A stretch of DNA of 16,321 nucleotides from CAZVXI01 sp964631295 (GCA_964631295.1 CAZVXI010000056.1:1-16321), one strand, 5' to 3'; counted from the stretch's first letter, positions 1 to 7,287 are shown. Notes: a model not told the origin generated them from the sequence alone. Program-made: numbers and translations.

Positions 1-60
1 TGCATCGCAGAAGGGTCTGGTGCCGCCAGGGTCTGGGGTATGGACGCCTGCGGAGAGGGC

Positions 61-74
61 GGCGTGATCACGCC
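61..74. promoter_or_regulatory. Perfect 14-bp palindrome upstream of the C45 gene
   Basis: GGCGTGATCACGCC is identical to its own reverse complement. It lies directly upstream of a TACGAT box (75-80), where a spacer or -35 element would fall. A dimeric regulator site is the natural reading, but that is inference. Only 86 bp of upstream sequence are available. Confidence 0.4.
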
Positions 75-86
75 TACGATCATCGT
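75..86 (+). promoter_or_regulatory. Candidate -10 box for a leaderless transcript of the C45 gene
   Basis: TACGAT (75-80) fits TANNNT and is followed by 6 nt and then the ATG at 87, so transcription would begin at or next to the start codon. No Shine-Dalgarno lies at a usable distance. TACGAT is also the left arm of an imperfect palindrome whose right arm ATCGTA (82-87) reaches the A of the ATG. No -35 was recognised. Confidence 0.4.
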
Positions 87-1214
87 ATGAGTGACACGCC
101 GGAACTTCTGGACTTGCCGCAGATCACGATCGAAGGCTCGCCGCGCGCGATGGGACTCGACCATGGCGAGCAGTTGCGCGAGCCGATCCAGCGGTTTGTC
201 GAGCATCGCATCAAGGCGACGCATGCGTACCTTGATGAACGCGGCCACGCGGCCGACTTCGACCTGCGCGATGTTGCGCGGGCCTGCCTCGACATCGTGC
301 GCAACTGGGATCCGCAGGGATATGAAGAACACATCGGCGTGGCGGACGGCGCGGATGTCAACGCGGCGGACCTCTACGCAGCGGGCAACTACTCGGACAT
401 GCGCGATCTCGTGCTGCTCGATCATCCCGAGTTTCGCAAGCTGCCTGCCTGGGATGAAGCATGCACATCGTTCGCGCTGCCGCCCGCACTGACGGCGGGG
501 AAACACGTGCTCGCCGGGCAGACGTGGGATCTGCATCCGGATGACATGCAGTACGTGACGGCGATTCATCGGCTGCCCGCGGATGGCCCGGAGACGTGGA
601 GTGTCACGTGCGCGGGCTCGCCGACGTTGATCGGCATGAACGAACACGGGCTGTACGTGGGCACGACGAACATCAAGATTCACGGCGTTCGGCCGGGCAT
701 TGCATACCTGAGCCTGCTGCATCGTGCGGTGCGATGTTCGACGCGGCATGAAGCGGCAGAGACAATCGCCAGCGCGCCGCGCGTCGCAGCTCACACATAC
801 TGGTTTGCTGATGACAACGGCGCAATCGAACTCGAGTGTGCATCAACGCGTTTCGTGCGGCGAGAGCTGACAGACGACACGCCCATCTGGCAGACGAACC
901 ACTGCCTTGATGATGACCACGCTGCCCATGAAGCGGAGTCGCCCAGCGAAAGCAGTCGATGCCGGTTTGACCGTGCCGGTGAAATCCTCGCGCGCGGCGG
1001 GCACGATATCGACAGTATCCGCGCGATGTTCTCCGATCGCTCGGATGGCATCAACTCCATCAACCGCTACCCGGACGACAAACAATACGCTGCGACGAAT
1101 GCATGCATGATCGGCGTGCCAGGTGAGCGGACATTCATGGCCTGCCGCGGCCCGGCTGATCGCGGGCAGTGGGAACATCTTGCGTTTGAACGCCAGCGCG
1201 CCGCAGCGCGATGA
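87..1214 (+). CDS. C45 family autoproteolytic acyltransferase/hydrolase
   Basis: The 375-aa protein resembles the acyl-CoA:6-aminopenicillanate acyltransferase / peptidase C45 group of N-terminal-nucleophile hydrolases. These are made as a precursor that self-cleaves just before a cysteine, which then becomes the catalytic nucleophile. The sequence shows ACTSFAL with Cys126 at the expected cleavage site, GQTWDLH (144-150) following, TNH at 270-272, and a C-terminal INRYPD...AATNACMIGVP stretch that matches the family's conserved end. Residues 1-125 would be the alpha chain and 126-375 the beta chain. No signal peptide is visible, so it is probably cytoplasmic. The ATG at 87 follows a TACGAT box by 6 nt. 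Natural substrates of most bacterial C45 proteins are unknown; beta-lactam acylation should not be assumed. A small membrane-protein gene follows after 24 bp. Confidence 0.85.
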   Translation: MSDTPELLDLPQITIEGSPRAMGLDHGEQLREPIQRFVEHRIKATHAYLDERGHAADFDLRDVARACLDIVRNWDPQGYEEHIGVADGADVNAADLYAAGNYSDMRDLVLLDHPEFRKLPAWDEACTSFALPPALTAGKHVLAGQTWDLHPDDMQYVTAIHRLPADGPETWSVTCAGSPTLIGMNEHGLYVGTTNIKIHGVRPGIAYLSLLHRAVRCSTRHEAAETIASAPRVAAHTYWFADDNGAIELECASTRFVRRELTDDTPIWQTNHCLDDDHAAHEAESPSESSRCRFDRAGEILARGGHDIDSIRAMFSDRSDGINSINRYPDDKQYAATNACMIGVPGERTFMACRGPADRGQWEHLAFERQRAAAR

Positions 1215-1238
1215 CTTGAACCCAGGGAGTCGAACCTG

Positions 1239-1706
1239 ATGGAACCTGCCCCGCCGAGTCCGCCGACGCAACAGACCTGGGTGCCGCAACACGACCGCGA
1301 TGCGGAGCACGTGAAGCTGCTGGCACTTTTCTGGCACATCTATGCGGCACTGAACGTGTTCGGAGGTTGCATCGGTCTGTTCTATCTCGGATTCGGAATC
1401 TTCTTCCTCAACGCCGACATCGATCAAACTGGCGGTGATCCGCCGCCGGAAGCGCTCGGCTGGCTGATGGTTGCGGCTGGCGCATTTGCCCTTGTGCTGG
1501 CAGCGGTCTTCGCAGTGCTTGATGTGATGGTTGGTTTGTCGCTGCCGAAACATAAACGATACGTCTTCTGTCTCGTGGTCGCAGCCATCGCGTGTCTGAG
1601 CGTGCCGTTTGGAACAGTGCTCGGCATCTTCACGTTCATCGTGCTCGGCCGCCCGACGGTGAAAGCGAAGTTTGATGCAGTCAAAGCAGGGCAACCGACC
1701 CGATGA
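1239..1706 (+). CDS. Small membrane protein, function unknown
   Basis: The 155-aa protein has a Pro-rich N-terminus and about three hydrophobic segments: roughly residues 27-57, 72-98 and 105-132. The last contains PFGTVLGIFTFIVLGRP followed by basic residues. That ending (PxGTxLGIxTxxVL, then a short polar tail) recurs in unnamed bacterial membrane proteins, but I cannot assign a function. The ATG is supported by AGGGAG at 1224-1229, 9 nt upstream. It lies 24 bp after the C45 gene on the same strand and may be cotranscribed with it. The last 26 bp overlap the 3' end of dapF on the opposite strand. Confidence 0.75.
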   Translation: MEPAPPSPPTQQTWVPQHDRDAEHVKLLALFWHIYAALNVFGGCIGLFYLGFGIFFLNADIDQTGGDPPPEALGWLMVAAGAFALVLAAVFAVLDVMVGLSLPKHKRYVFCLVVAAIACLSVPFGTVLGIFTFIVLGRPTVKAKFDAVKAGQPTR

Positions 1707-2640
1707 AAGCTGTTTCTGCGGGCCCGGTCATGAAGACATGGCTGGTTGATTCACACCATCGCAGATGCAGCTTGCCGCCCGGTAGATGCGCGGTGATGCT
1801 GCGATGGGTTCGTTCGGTGAGGACGCCGGCAACGCACACCGCGCACGCACCCGTCCCGCAGGCCTGCGTGATACCAGAACCTCGCTCCCATGTTCGCATG
1901 CGAACTTCATCATCACCAATGCGTTGCACAAAGTGTACGTTTGTGCGCTCGGGGAAGATCGGCTGCTGCTCGATGAACGGCCCGACAACATCAAGTGGAA
2001 TTGCCGCAACATTGCTGCAATACATCACCACATGGGGATTGCCCATGGATACGGCAGTCATATGCAGATCAAGCCCGCATTCGCCGATCCAGTCAGCGGC
2101 TGGTATCTGAATGTACTTCGCCAACGGAAAGTTCATGATACAATCCGACGCTCCATCTTGCGGCAGATCGACGGGAATCTGATGCGCGTCGAGCCGCGGA
2201 ACACCCATATCAACTGTGACCGATGACACTTCACCATCAACTTTTTCATACTCAACTGTCAGCACGCCGGCACCGGTCGCGATGCGCAACGGCGCTGATG
2301 TGATCGATGCATACTCAACGAGGTACTTGCACACACAGCGAAGCCCGTTGCCACACATCTGCGCGATGCCACCATCGGCATTGATGACGACCATCTCCGC
2401 ATCTGCCGAGTCATCAAGCAACGGGCGAATGACCAGCACGCCATCTGCTCCGACACCGGTTCGGCGATCACACCACGCAGGTGCTGCGCTTTGCAGGCGG
2501 TCAATGTTACGCAGGGATTCATCGCGCATTGCATCGATGATCAGGAAGTCGTTGCCGATGCCATGCATCTTGATGAAAGGCACGGTGGTTGATGCTCGCT
2601 GCGCAGTCGACGAACGGGTGGATTGCATCTGCGTCATCAT
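1681..2640 (-). CDS. dapF: Diaminopimelate epimerase
   Basis: DapF interconverts LL- and meso-2,6-diaminopimelate, the last step before meso-DAP enters lysine synthesis and peptidoglycan. The 319-aa sequence has the family start FIKMHGIGNDFLIID (22-36), the first catalytic cysteine in MCGNGLRC (Cys96), MGNPHVV (199-205), and the second in ACGTGAC (Cys261), so both halves of the two-base mechanism are present. The stretch before Cys261 reads ERGSGITQ, with Ile where many homologs have Glu; this is a tolerated variant as far as I know. The first about 20 residues are Ser/Thr/Gln-rich and extend beyond the usual start. The ATG at 2640 overlaps the stop of the M48 gene as ATGA, pointing to translational coupling. 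Its 3' end overlaps the convergent membrane-protein gene. Confidence 0.95.
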   Translation of the reverse strand: MMTQMQSTRSSTAQRASTTVPFIKMHGIGNDFLIIDAMRDESLRNIDRLQSAAPAWCDRRTGVGADGVLVIRPLLDDSADAEMVVINADGGIAQMCGNGLRCVCKYLVEYASITSAPLRIATGAGVLTVEYEKVDGEVSSVTVDMGVPRLDAHQIPVDLPQDGASDCIMNFPLAKYIQIPAADWIGECGLDLHMTAVSMGNPHVVMYCSNVAAIPLDVVGPFIEQQPIFPERTNVHFVQRIGDDEVRMRTWERGSGITQACGTGACAVCVAGVLTERTHRSITAHLPGGKLHLRWCESTSHVFMTGPAETAFIGSVALL

Positions 2641-4181
2641 GGATGCGACCTTTCGATCATTTGCACAGTCTGCACAGCAACAGTCTGATCCCGTGCTGGC
2701 GTGTCGCCGCCAACCTGACTGGCCGCGCGCCAGACGAACTCCGCACTGATCACGAGCACGACGGTCAGCAGCGCCAACAGTTTAATGCGAGCGACAATGC
2801 GATCAATCCGCAGGCCCGTGAGTGGCTGACCAATCAGCGACCGAAGATACTGCTGCCGCCATGCGATTGACCCGTGCCGCCAGCTTGGCCGGTCCGGATC
2901 AACAAAGTTCATGTGCGCAACGCGCCCGAGTGCAGCGGTCATCGCATATGCCGCATCAGGCGTAATGAAGTTGCTGGCATCTGCGACAGTATCGTGTTCA
3001 GAAGCTGGTTCATCAGCAACAAGCGGCTGCTGCGTCAGGTGTTGCACTGCGAACGTATCGGCCTGCCGCTCGAAACGCCGCGAGATCCACCCGAAGATGA
3101 TCAGCGAGCCGACGACCGCAAGGCCTGTCAGTGTTGCCTCCGTTGACTGGAGCGCGAGCGAACTCACAACATCAACCTGACTCAGCGCAGCGAGTGGCAA
3201 CCACACACCGAGACTCGCAATCATGACAATTGCCATCAGCACAATGAGCAGCCATGGCATGTGGTGTTTGCGGACATGACCCACCTCATGGGCCATGACT
3301 GCGATGAGTTCGCGCTTGGTCATCGATTCGACAAGACCGTCGGTGACCAGAACGTAGCGAAGCGGTCGGATCAGGCCCATGACCGCTGCGTTCATCATCA
3401 GTCCATCGGTTCGCCAGAGCAGCAGTTCACGCACCTTGACGTTGTTCGCGTGACAGACGTTGAGCAGGTCATCGCGCAACTCACCTTCAGGCAGGCGGTG
3501 CACATCGAGGATCAGTCGCATGATCAGCGGTGCGAACAGGAAGATGAGAATCGCTGAGGCGGGGGTGCCAAAGTCGACGAGAGCGACCTTGAGCCATCGT
3601 TCATCCGTACGTTGTCCGAGTGTTTCGAACAACTCGCCGGCGGTGACGATGAGCATCAGAGGCACCAGCAGGAACAACAGATGAACACGCAACTGCTGGA
3701 AGACGTATTTCCCGCGTGGCGGCATCTGATGAATGGGCCGGCCTTCATCCATTCGGCGAATCAATGTAGCGTTGCGACTGCGCCGTTCAATGGAGTACCC
3801 CGCCGCCCACAGGAGCGCAAGGCCGCATGCGGGAATGCTGATGGTGATCAGTTCATCCACACCTGGAAGATCTCCAACGATGCTGCGCACATGATCGAGC
3901 CAGCCGAATACCAGCACGGAAACAGCATGCACAATCACAATGAGCCACGATCCCAGTCGTAGCGCGCGATCTGCTGTGATGAGTGACCGTACCTTGCCGC
4001 CGTCAGCACCGTGCAGTTTCCACCGAGTGAAACCAACGACCGCAAGGATCACAAAGAGGTACCCGCCGAATGTGATCATCAGCGAGACCCAGGCGTTCGT
4101 CGACACACGCACATGCTGCGCGAGACCGGATTCCGTTGCCAGCATGGCGGCAACCAGCGCGATGGGCATGATCTGTGTCAT
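2637..4181 (-). CDS. M48 family membrane zinc metalloprotease
   Basis: The 514-aa membrane protein has the zinc-binding HEVGH motif at residues 298-302 and the downstream RFERQAD (third ligand Glu371, Asp375), as in M48 proteases such as HtpX and Ste24. About seven to eight hydrophobic segments are visible, near 33-53, 76-95, 110-127, 165-182, 205-225, 307-330, 350-366 and 446-462. A soluble region between the fifth and sixth segments leads to the active site. It is longer than HtpX (about 290 aa) because of the extra N-terminal membrane region, so a BlaR1- or Ste24-like layout is possible. No sensor domain was recognised. The family degrades membrane or membrane-associated proteins; the substrate here is unknown. 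It lies 30 bp after the lipoprotein gene and overlaps dapF by 4 bp. No Shine-Dalgarno is evident; a second ATG lies at codon 5. Confidence 0.88.
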   Translation of the reverse strand: MTQIMPIALVAAMLATESGLAQHVRVSTNAWVSLMITFGGYLFVILAVVGFTRWKLHGADGGKVRSLITADRALRLGSWLIVIVHAVSVLVFGWLDHVRSIVGDLPGVDELITISIPACGLALLWAAGYSIERRSRNATLIRRMDEGRPIHQMPPRGKYVFQQLRVHLLFLLVPLMLIVTAGELFETLGQRTDERWLKVALVDFGTPASAILIFLFAPLIMRLILDVHRLPEGELRDDLLNVCHANNVKVRELLLWRTDGLMMNAAVMGLIRPLRYVLVTDGLVESMTKRELIAVMAHEVGHVRKHHMPWLLIVLMAIVMIASLGVWLPLAALSQVDVVSSLALQSTEATLTGLAVVGSLIIFGWISRRFERQADTFAVQHLTQQPLVADEPASEHDTVADASNFITPDAAYAMTAALGRVAHMNFVDPDRPSWRHGSIAWRQQYLRSLIGQPLTGLRIDRIVARIKLLALLTVVLVISAEFVWRAASQVGGDTPARDQTVAVQTVQMIERSHP

Positions 4182-4211
4182 TGGTACAAACGCGGCGAGC
4201 GGTGCGCGGGA

Positions 4212-5660
4212 TCAGGACTCGCCTGCCTTCCGGTTGATGGCACCCAGATCAACAAGGACACCACCATGGCGATAGAAGTCGACGTTCAAACGATCAGCAT
4301 TGACAAATGTCAGAACAAGGCAGTTCGCGCGGACTGCATCAGCGTATTGTCGATCTCCCATGCCCGGCCCTGCGTGCTTCTCGTTGCGCCGCTTCTGCGC
4401 GTGATAGTGGAAGTGAAACAGCGCTGTGTATGACGCATCGAACATGGCCTGCGACGCGATGAACTTCTCATCATGCTGCCGCATCCGGGGAATGAACTCC
4501 AGAACCTCAAACCGGCCAAGGTCATCGAGATCAATCAACCCGCCGTACTCGGTTGATACATCGGCACGATCGCGGTCTGCATAGTCGAACAGGTGGCTCA
4601 CCACCTGCGGCACGGCAACAGCCTCGAGCGCCATCGTGATCGCAGCCAGATCGCCCCATGTGAGTTCATCTCGCCAGGTCATCAATCGGTCCCGACCGGA
4701 TGTGCTGTACGTGTCTGAGCCTGCCCGCGTGTAACGGCGAATGCCGTCAAGCCGCTGTGCAACACGCTCGTAAAGTGCAGCGCTCGACAATCGCAGCAGG
4801 CTTGGCTGATACCTGTGAGCCGCGACAGCAATACTGATGTCCCGCATCTCCAGATCAAGCTGCTGATCAGCCGGCATGTGGCGCAAGGCCGTGGTCGCAG
4901 CTTGCCAGAAAGCTTCGTACTCCGGTTTGCAGAGTGTGCGCAACCAGAGTATTTCCTCGCGCGTGTGCGGAATGACACCAAGGTCGGAGGCCGCCGCTCG
5001 AAGGTCGATGAGCATCGCATCGTTTTCACCAACCCGGGCATTCGCGAGCAACGTGCGAAGACGATCGCGCTCTCCGACGATGTGCAAGAGTTCCCAGCAG
5101 AGCGTCCGCGGGCCCTGCTGCACAACTGATCGTGATTCAACAAATGTCTCAAACAGAACGTCGACAACATGCTTGCCCGGATGCAGCGCGGCGAGCGCCG
5201 TGTACTCCGGCCACTTCGTCTGATCGATGGTTGGTTCGCCTCGGCGGGCCCAGGCGCGAATGAGCGTGGGCGTCTGGTGTACCCATGCTCGTTCGGCGAT
5301 GATCTCGCAGAGGCGCTCGCGCCAGAGCATTGCCGTCATCGGCGGCAACTGCTCGCGAATCGTCTGTTGGAGGCCTTCGTGGTCGACGAGTTCGAGCCGG
5401 TCGAGAGCCGCCTCTCGCACTTGCAGCGTATAGCCGGGTGCCCAGATGAGCAGGTGAAGCCGTTTGATGTACTGACCATCACTCGGCGTGGCATCAAGCA
5501 GGTCCATCGCTGCAAGGTGCCGGGCCGGCCGCTGCGTATTGTCGGCAAGCATGGCGTATGGATCGGTGATTGGCGTGGGGCCGCAGCCGGGCAGGCAGGT
5601 CGCGATTCCCACAGCAATCGCGATTATCGTTGCTTTCGAAGGCGTCAGGCGGACTGGCAT
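4212..5660 (-). CDS. Predicted lipoprotein with alpha-helical, possibly HEAT-like body
   Basis: The reading frame is open back to 5756, but I choose the ATG at 5660. It gives 482 aa beginning with a basic N-region, a hydrophobic core and a lipobox LPGC (Cys26), whereas the longer form would overlap the divergent Nfu gene. The mature protein is mostly amphipathic helix (for example ARHLAAMDLL and REAALDRLELVDHEGL), suggesting HEAT-type repeats. The C-terminus (ANCLVLTFVNADRLNVDFY, then GGVLVDLGAINR) looks like a separate conserved segment. I do not recognise the family. It is the first gene of a unit with the M48 protease and dapF, so a role at the envelope is likely. TACACT (5666-5671) lies 5 nt before the ATG and may be a -10 box for a leaderless message. 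Confidence 0.7.
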   Translation of the reverse strand: MPVRLTPSKATIIAIAVGIATCLPGCGPTPITDPYAMLADNTQRPARHLAAMDLLDATPSDGQYIKRLHLLIWAPGYTLQVREAALDRLELVDHEGLQQTIREQLPPMTAMLWRERLCEIIAERAWVHQTPTLIRAWARRGEPTIDQTKWPEYTALAALHPGKHVVDVLFETFVESRSVVQQGPRTLCWELLHIVGERDRLRTLLANARVGENDAMLIDLRAAASDLGVIPHTREEILWLRTLCKPEYEAFWQAATTALRHMPADQQLDLEMRDISIAVAAHRYQPSLLRLSSAALYERVAQRLDGIRRYTRAGSDTYSTSGRDRLMTWRDELTWGDLAAITMALEAVAVPQVVSHLFDYADRDRADVSTEYGGLIDLDDLGRFEVLEFIPRMRQHDEKFIASQAMFDASYTALFHFHYHAQKRRNEKHAGPGMGDRQYADAVRANCLVLTFVNADRLNVDFYRHGGVLVDLGAINRKAGES

Positions 5661-5716
5661 GTCAAAGTGTACGCCGGCAGTGAATGGTTCGGAGCGCGCG
5701 AGCGCCCTAACATCAG
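5661..5716. promoter_or_regulatory. Divergent promoter region between lipoprotein and Nfu genes
   Basis: These 56 bp separate two divergent starts. On the minus strand TACACT (5671-5666) precedes the lipoprotein ATG by 5 nt. On the plus strand TAACAT (5708-5713) precedes the Nfu ATG by 3 nt. Both fit TANNNT. No clear -35 elements or Shine-Dalgarno sequences were seen. Confidence 0.35.
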
Positions 5717-6016
5717 ATGTATTCCAAGGTTCTGAACGCCGTGCCAGATCAACCATCGCAAGTAAACCGAACTGACGCCATCTCGCCGGAGATCGTGTCG
5801 CAGGTGCGCGATGTGATCGAGATGATTCGCCCGGCCGTGCAGTTCGACGGAGGCGATGTGGAACTGGTTGGCGTGGAGGACGATGGCACCGTGCTCGTTC
5901 GCCTTCATGGGGCCTGCGTTGGCTGCCCCTCGAGCAAGATCACACTCAAGGCCGGGATCGAGCGTCAGTTGATCGATCGGGTGGAAGGCATCACCCAGGT
6001 ACAGGAAGTCGCCTGA
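5717..6016 (+). CDS. NifU C-terminal (Nfu) domain Fe-S scaffold/carrier protein
   Basis: The 99-aa protein consists almost entirely of an Nfu domain: VRDVIEMIRPAVQFDGGDVEL (30-50), then VRLHGACVGCPSS with the CxxC pair Cys67 and Cys70, which in this family bridges a [4Fe-4S] cluster at a dimer interface. It lacks the degenerate A-type domain of E. coli NfuA and the N-terminal scaffold of NifU, so it is a minimal Nfu. Its likely role is delivery of assembled clusters to apo-enzymes in the cytoplasm. The ATG at 5717 lacks a Shine-Dalgarno; the conserved domain begins near residue 23, so an internal start cannot be excluded. No other isc or suf genes are in the window. Confidence 0.9.
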   Translation: MYSKVLNAVPDQPSQVNRTDAISPEIVSQVRDVIEMIRPAVQFDGGDVELVGVEDDGTVLVRLHGACVGCPSSKITLKAGIERQLIDRVEGITQVQEVA

Positions 6017-6146
6017 GCCGCGTGGATACTCATTGACGAAAATCCATGGATTTCCGGACCTCTGCTGCTCCGGATCGGGTAGCATTCCTGCTGGTGGGAG
6101 CGTGCATTGATCGCGCGCACTTTTCATGGGCAGGAGGTCGTATCCC
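6017..6146 (+). promoter_or_regulatory. csrA upstream region with a 14-bp palindrome
   Basis: This 130-nt gap between nfu and csrA holds a perfect palindrome AAATCCATGGATTT (6040-6053), preceded by TTGACG (6033-6038), which resembles a -35 hexamer but has no good -10 at 17 nt. TAGCAT (6080-6085) is a possible -10. The strong Shine-Dalgarno AGGAGG (6132-6137) contains a GGA, and another GGA lies in GGTGGGAG near 6093-6100. This is compatible with CsrA binding its own leader, as known in E. coli, but unproven here. Confidence 0.4.
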
Positions 6147-6365
6147 ATGCTTGTCATCACTCGTCGCGAAGGCGAAGAAGTCGTTATTGGCGATCCACAG
6201 AAGCCGCTGGGGATTGTGCGGATCGCATCGATCAAAGGCGATCGGGTTCGGCTCGCATTTGACTTCCCACGGGAGGTTCCAGTGCATCGCCGCGAAGTCG
6301 CTGAGCAGATCCTTTCAGACAACCCGTCGGTCGTCGGCTCGATCAGGCCAAGCGCATCGCAATGA
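6147..6365 (+). CDS. csrA: Carbon storage regulator CsrA
   Basis: CsrA is a dimeric RNA-binding protein that recognises GGA in hairpin loops and controls translation and stability of target mRNAs. The start is fixed by AGGAGG at 6132-6137 (9-nt spacing) and by the family start MLVITRREGE; the upstream in-frame ATG at 6126 is not used on this reading. The 72-aa product keeps the beta-1 Leu-Val-Ile-Thr-Arg motif with basic residues 6-7, VVIGD (12-16), IKGDRVRLAFDFP (29-41) and VPVHRREV (43-50), whose arginine belongs to the RNA-binding face. PQKPLG replaces the more usual second strand residues near 17-22. The tail SVVGSIRPSASQ is short. No fliW or flagellar gene is nearby. Confidence 0.93.
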   Translation: MLVITRREGEEVVIGDPQKPLGIVRIASIKGDRVRLAFDFPREVPVHRREVAEQILSDNPSVVGSIRPSASQ

Positions 6366-6813
6366 CAATGCCCTGATCGCATGGATGAAAATCCCGCAGC
6401 ACGGGTGGGAACATGCTGCGGGTACGTGGGTCGGAATCGATGCCTGATGATGCATCGACCCGAATGGCAGGAAGCGCTCACGGCTCGTGCAGGAGCCGCG
6501 AGCGGAGATCAACCGACGCGATTGAGAGAAAACTCCCCATCCACCGCGCCGCCGATGTTCACCCACGCTGCGAGTCCGTGCATTGTGGGGCGAACGAAAT
6601 GGTTCGAGTGTCGTCCGTGACAATCTGAACCTGGAACCATTGCTGACCGTTGATGAGGCTGCATCGGGGTGTCCGTGCCCGTTTCACTCACCCACCGCTG
6701 GCCCGCCTGCGTTGCAAACCGCCGCATCCGTGCGCGCGGACTTGCATTCGTCTGGTGACTCTCCTGATTATGGATGCGCCCTGGCATCGAGCATGTTGCC
6801 TGACTTTCGCCGG
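6366..6813 (+). other. Gene-free stretch; structured 5' part may be an RNA or csrA 3' UTR
   Basis: I find no credible protein gene on either strand: the frames present have no family resemblance, no Shine-Dalgarno and atypical composition. The first about 140 nt carry three hairpins: CCCGCAGCA/TGCTGCGGG (6393-6401 with 6414-6422), TCGATGC/GCATCGA (6437-6443 with 6452-6458), and CGCTC-A-CGGCTC/GAGCCG-C-GAGCG (6475-6504, one mismatch). None has a U tract, so they are not classical terminators. GGA occurs at 6383, 6408, 6433, 6470, 6492-6494 and 6504. The remainder (6511-6813) shows nothing I can name; RNase P RNA, tmRNA and SRP RNA signatures were looked for and not found. Confidence 0.35.
6393..6422 (+). 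terminator. Hairpin downstream of csrA, possible terminator
   Basis: A 9-bp perfect stem (CCCGCAGCA paired with TGCTGCGGG) encloses a 12-nt loop and starts 28 nt after the csrA stop. There is no run of U after it, so intrinsic termination is doubtful. The loop includes GGGA, which would also allow CsrA binding. Confidence 0.3.
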
Positions 6814-7287
6814 TTACGCACCGTCGGTCTTCCCCCGCTCGATGGACGGTCGCGCGAGGCGAGCTATCTCGGCCCGACGTGACGCGTGTGCNNNNNNNNN
6901 NCGTTGATTCCACTCGGCCGGATCGCGCAGTTCGAGGCGGTTGCGCATCCCGAGGATCACGACTCTCGCAACGATGCCAGCCTCGCCGAGCATCTGCTCC
7001 GGCAGCCGGATTCGACCGGTTTTGTCCAGTTCCACCCATCGCGCCTCCGGGAAAGTTACTTCGTCGAACTCCATCATCTCCGACCCTGGAGCCATCGAAC
7101 GTTCCATGTCGTCCGCCATGCGTTCGAAGGTCTTCTCCGGCCAGAGCCAGATCGCCCCATTTGGCCCGATGATCGCGTAGAACGCCGAGCCGTCCGTCTC
7201 CGGATCCATGCGGCCACGAATTTCCGATGGGATCGCCACACGGAACTTGGCATCGATCGAGTGTTCGTAATGACCTGTGAAAAGCAC
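6814..7287 (-). CDS. mraZ: Transcriptional regulator MraZ (interrupted by assembly gap)
   Basis: MraZ is a ring-forming AbrB-like DNA-binding protein that represses its own promoter, usually at the head of the division and cell-wall (dcw) cluster. The GTG at 7287 is preceded by GAGGGA with 8 nt spacing and gives MLFTGHYEHSIDAKFRVAIP, the typical start. The second half repeats the fold with VELDKTGRIRLPEQM (about 86-100) and RLELRDPAEWNQ near the gap. Ten Ns at 6892-6901 lie about 130 codons in. The frame stays open across them to a TAA at 6814 (157 aa), and the Arg/Ala-rich tail is plausible for MraZ. Because the gap size is nominal, the last 26 residues are uncertain. No rsmH, ftsL or ftsI follows, so either this copy is outside the dcw cluster or the join is wrong. 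Confidence 0.88.
   Translation of the reverse strand: MLFTGHYEHSIDAKFRVAIPSEIRGRMDPETDGSAFYAIIGPNGAIWLWPEKTFERMADDMERSMAPGSEMMEFDEVTFPEARWVELDKTGRIRLPEQMLGEAGIVARVVILGMRNRLELRDPAEWNQXXXXAHASRRAEIARLARPSIERGKTDGA
6892..6901. other. Assembly gap of 10 Ns
   Basis: Ten consecutive undetermined bases inside the mraZ coding region. A round number of Ns usually marks a scaffold join of unknown true length, so adjacency of the csrA side and the mraZ side rests on scaffolding, not read sequence. Confidence 0.98.

Noticed and set aside
843..1694. Long minus-strand open frame (283 aa) opposite the C45 and membrane-protein genes
   Set aside because: Composition is Arg/His/Cys-rich with no family resemblance; it mirrors two well-supported plus-strand genes.
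6126..6146. Upstream in-frame ATG as csrA start
   Set aside because: The Shine-Dalgarno and the family N-terminus MLVITRR both point to 6147.
5645..6481. Minus-strand frame of 278 aa covering nfu and csrA
   Set aside because: Antisense shadow of two clearly recognisable genes; no ribosome site or motif.
6871..6891. GACGCGTGTGC at the contig edge resembles part of E. coli 4.5S (SRP) RNA
   Set aside because: The conserved SRP core (GGTCAGG...GGAAGG.AGCA) is absent upstream, so the short match is chance.
6366..6891. RNase P RNA or tmRNA in the gene-free region near mraZ
   Set aside because: The universally conserved GAGGAAAGTCC-type and tmRNA end sequences were not found on either strand.
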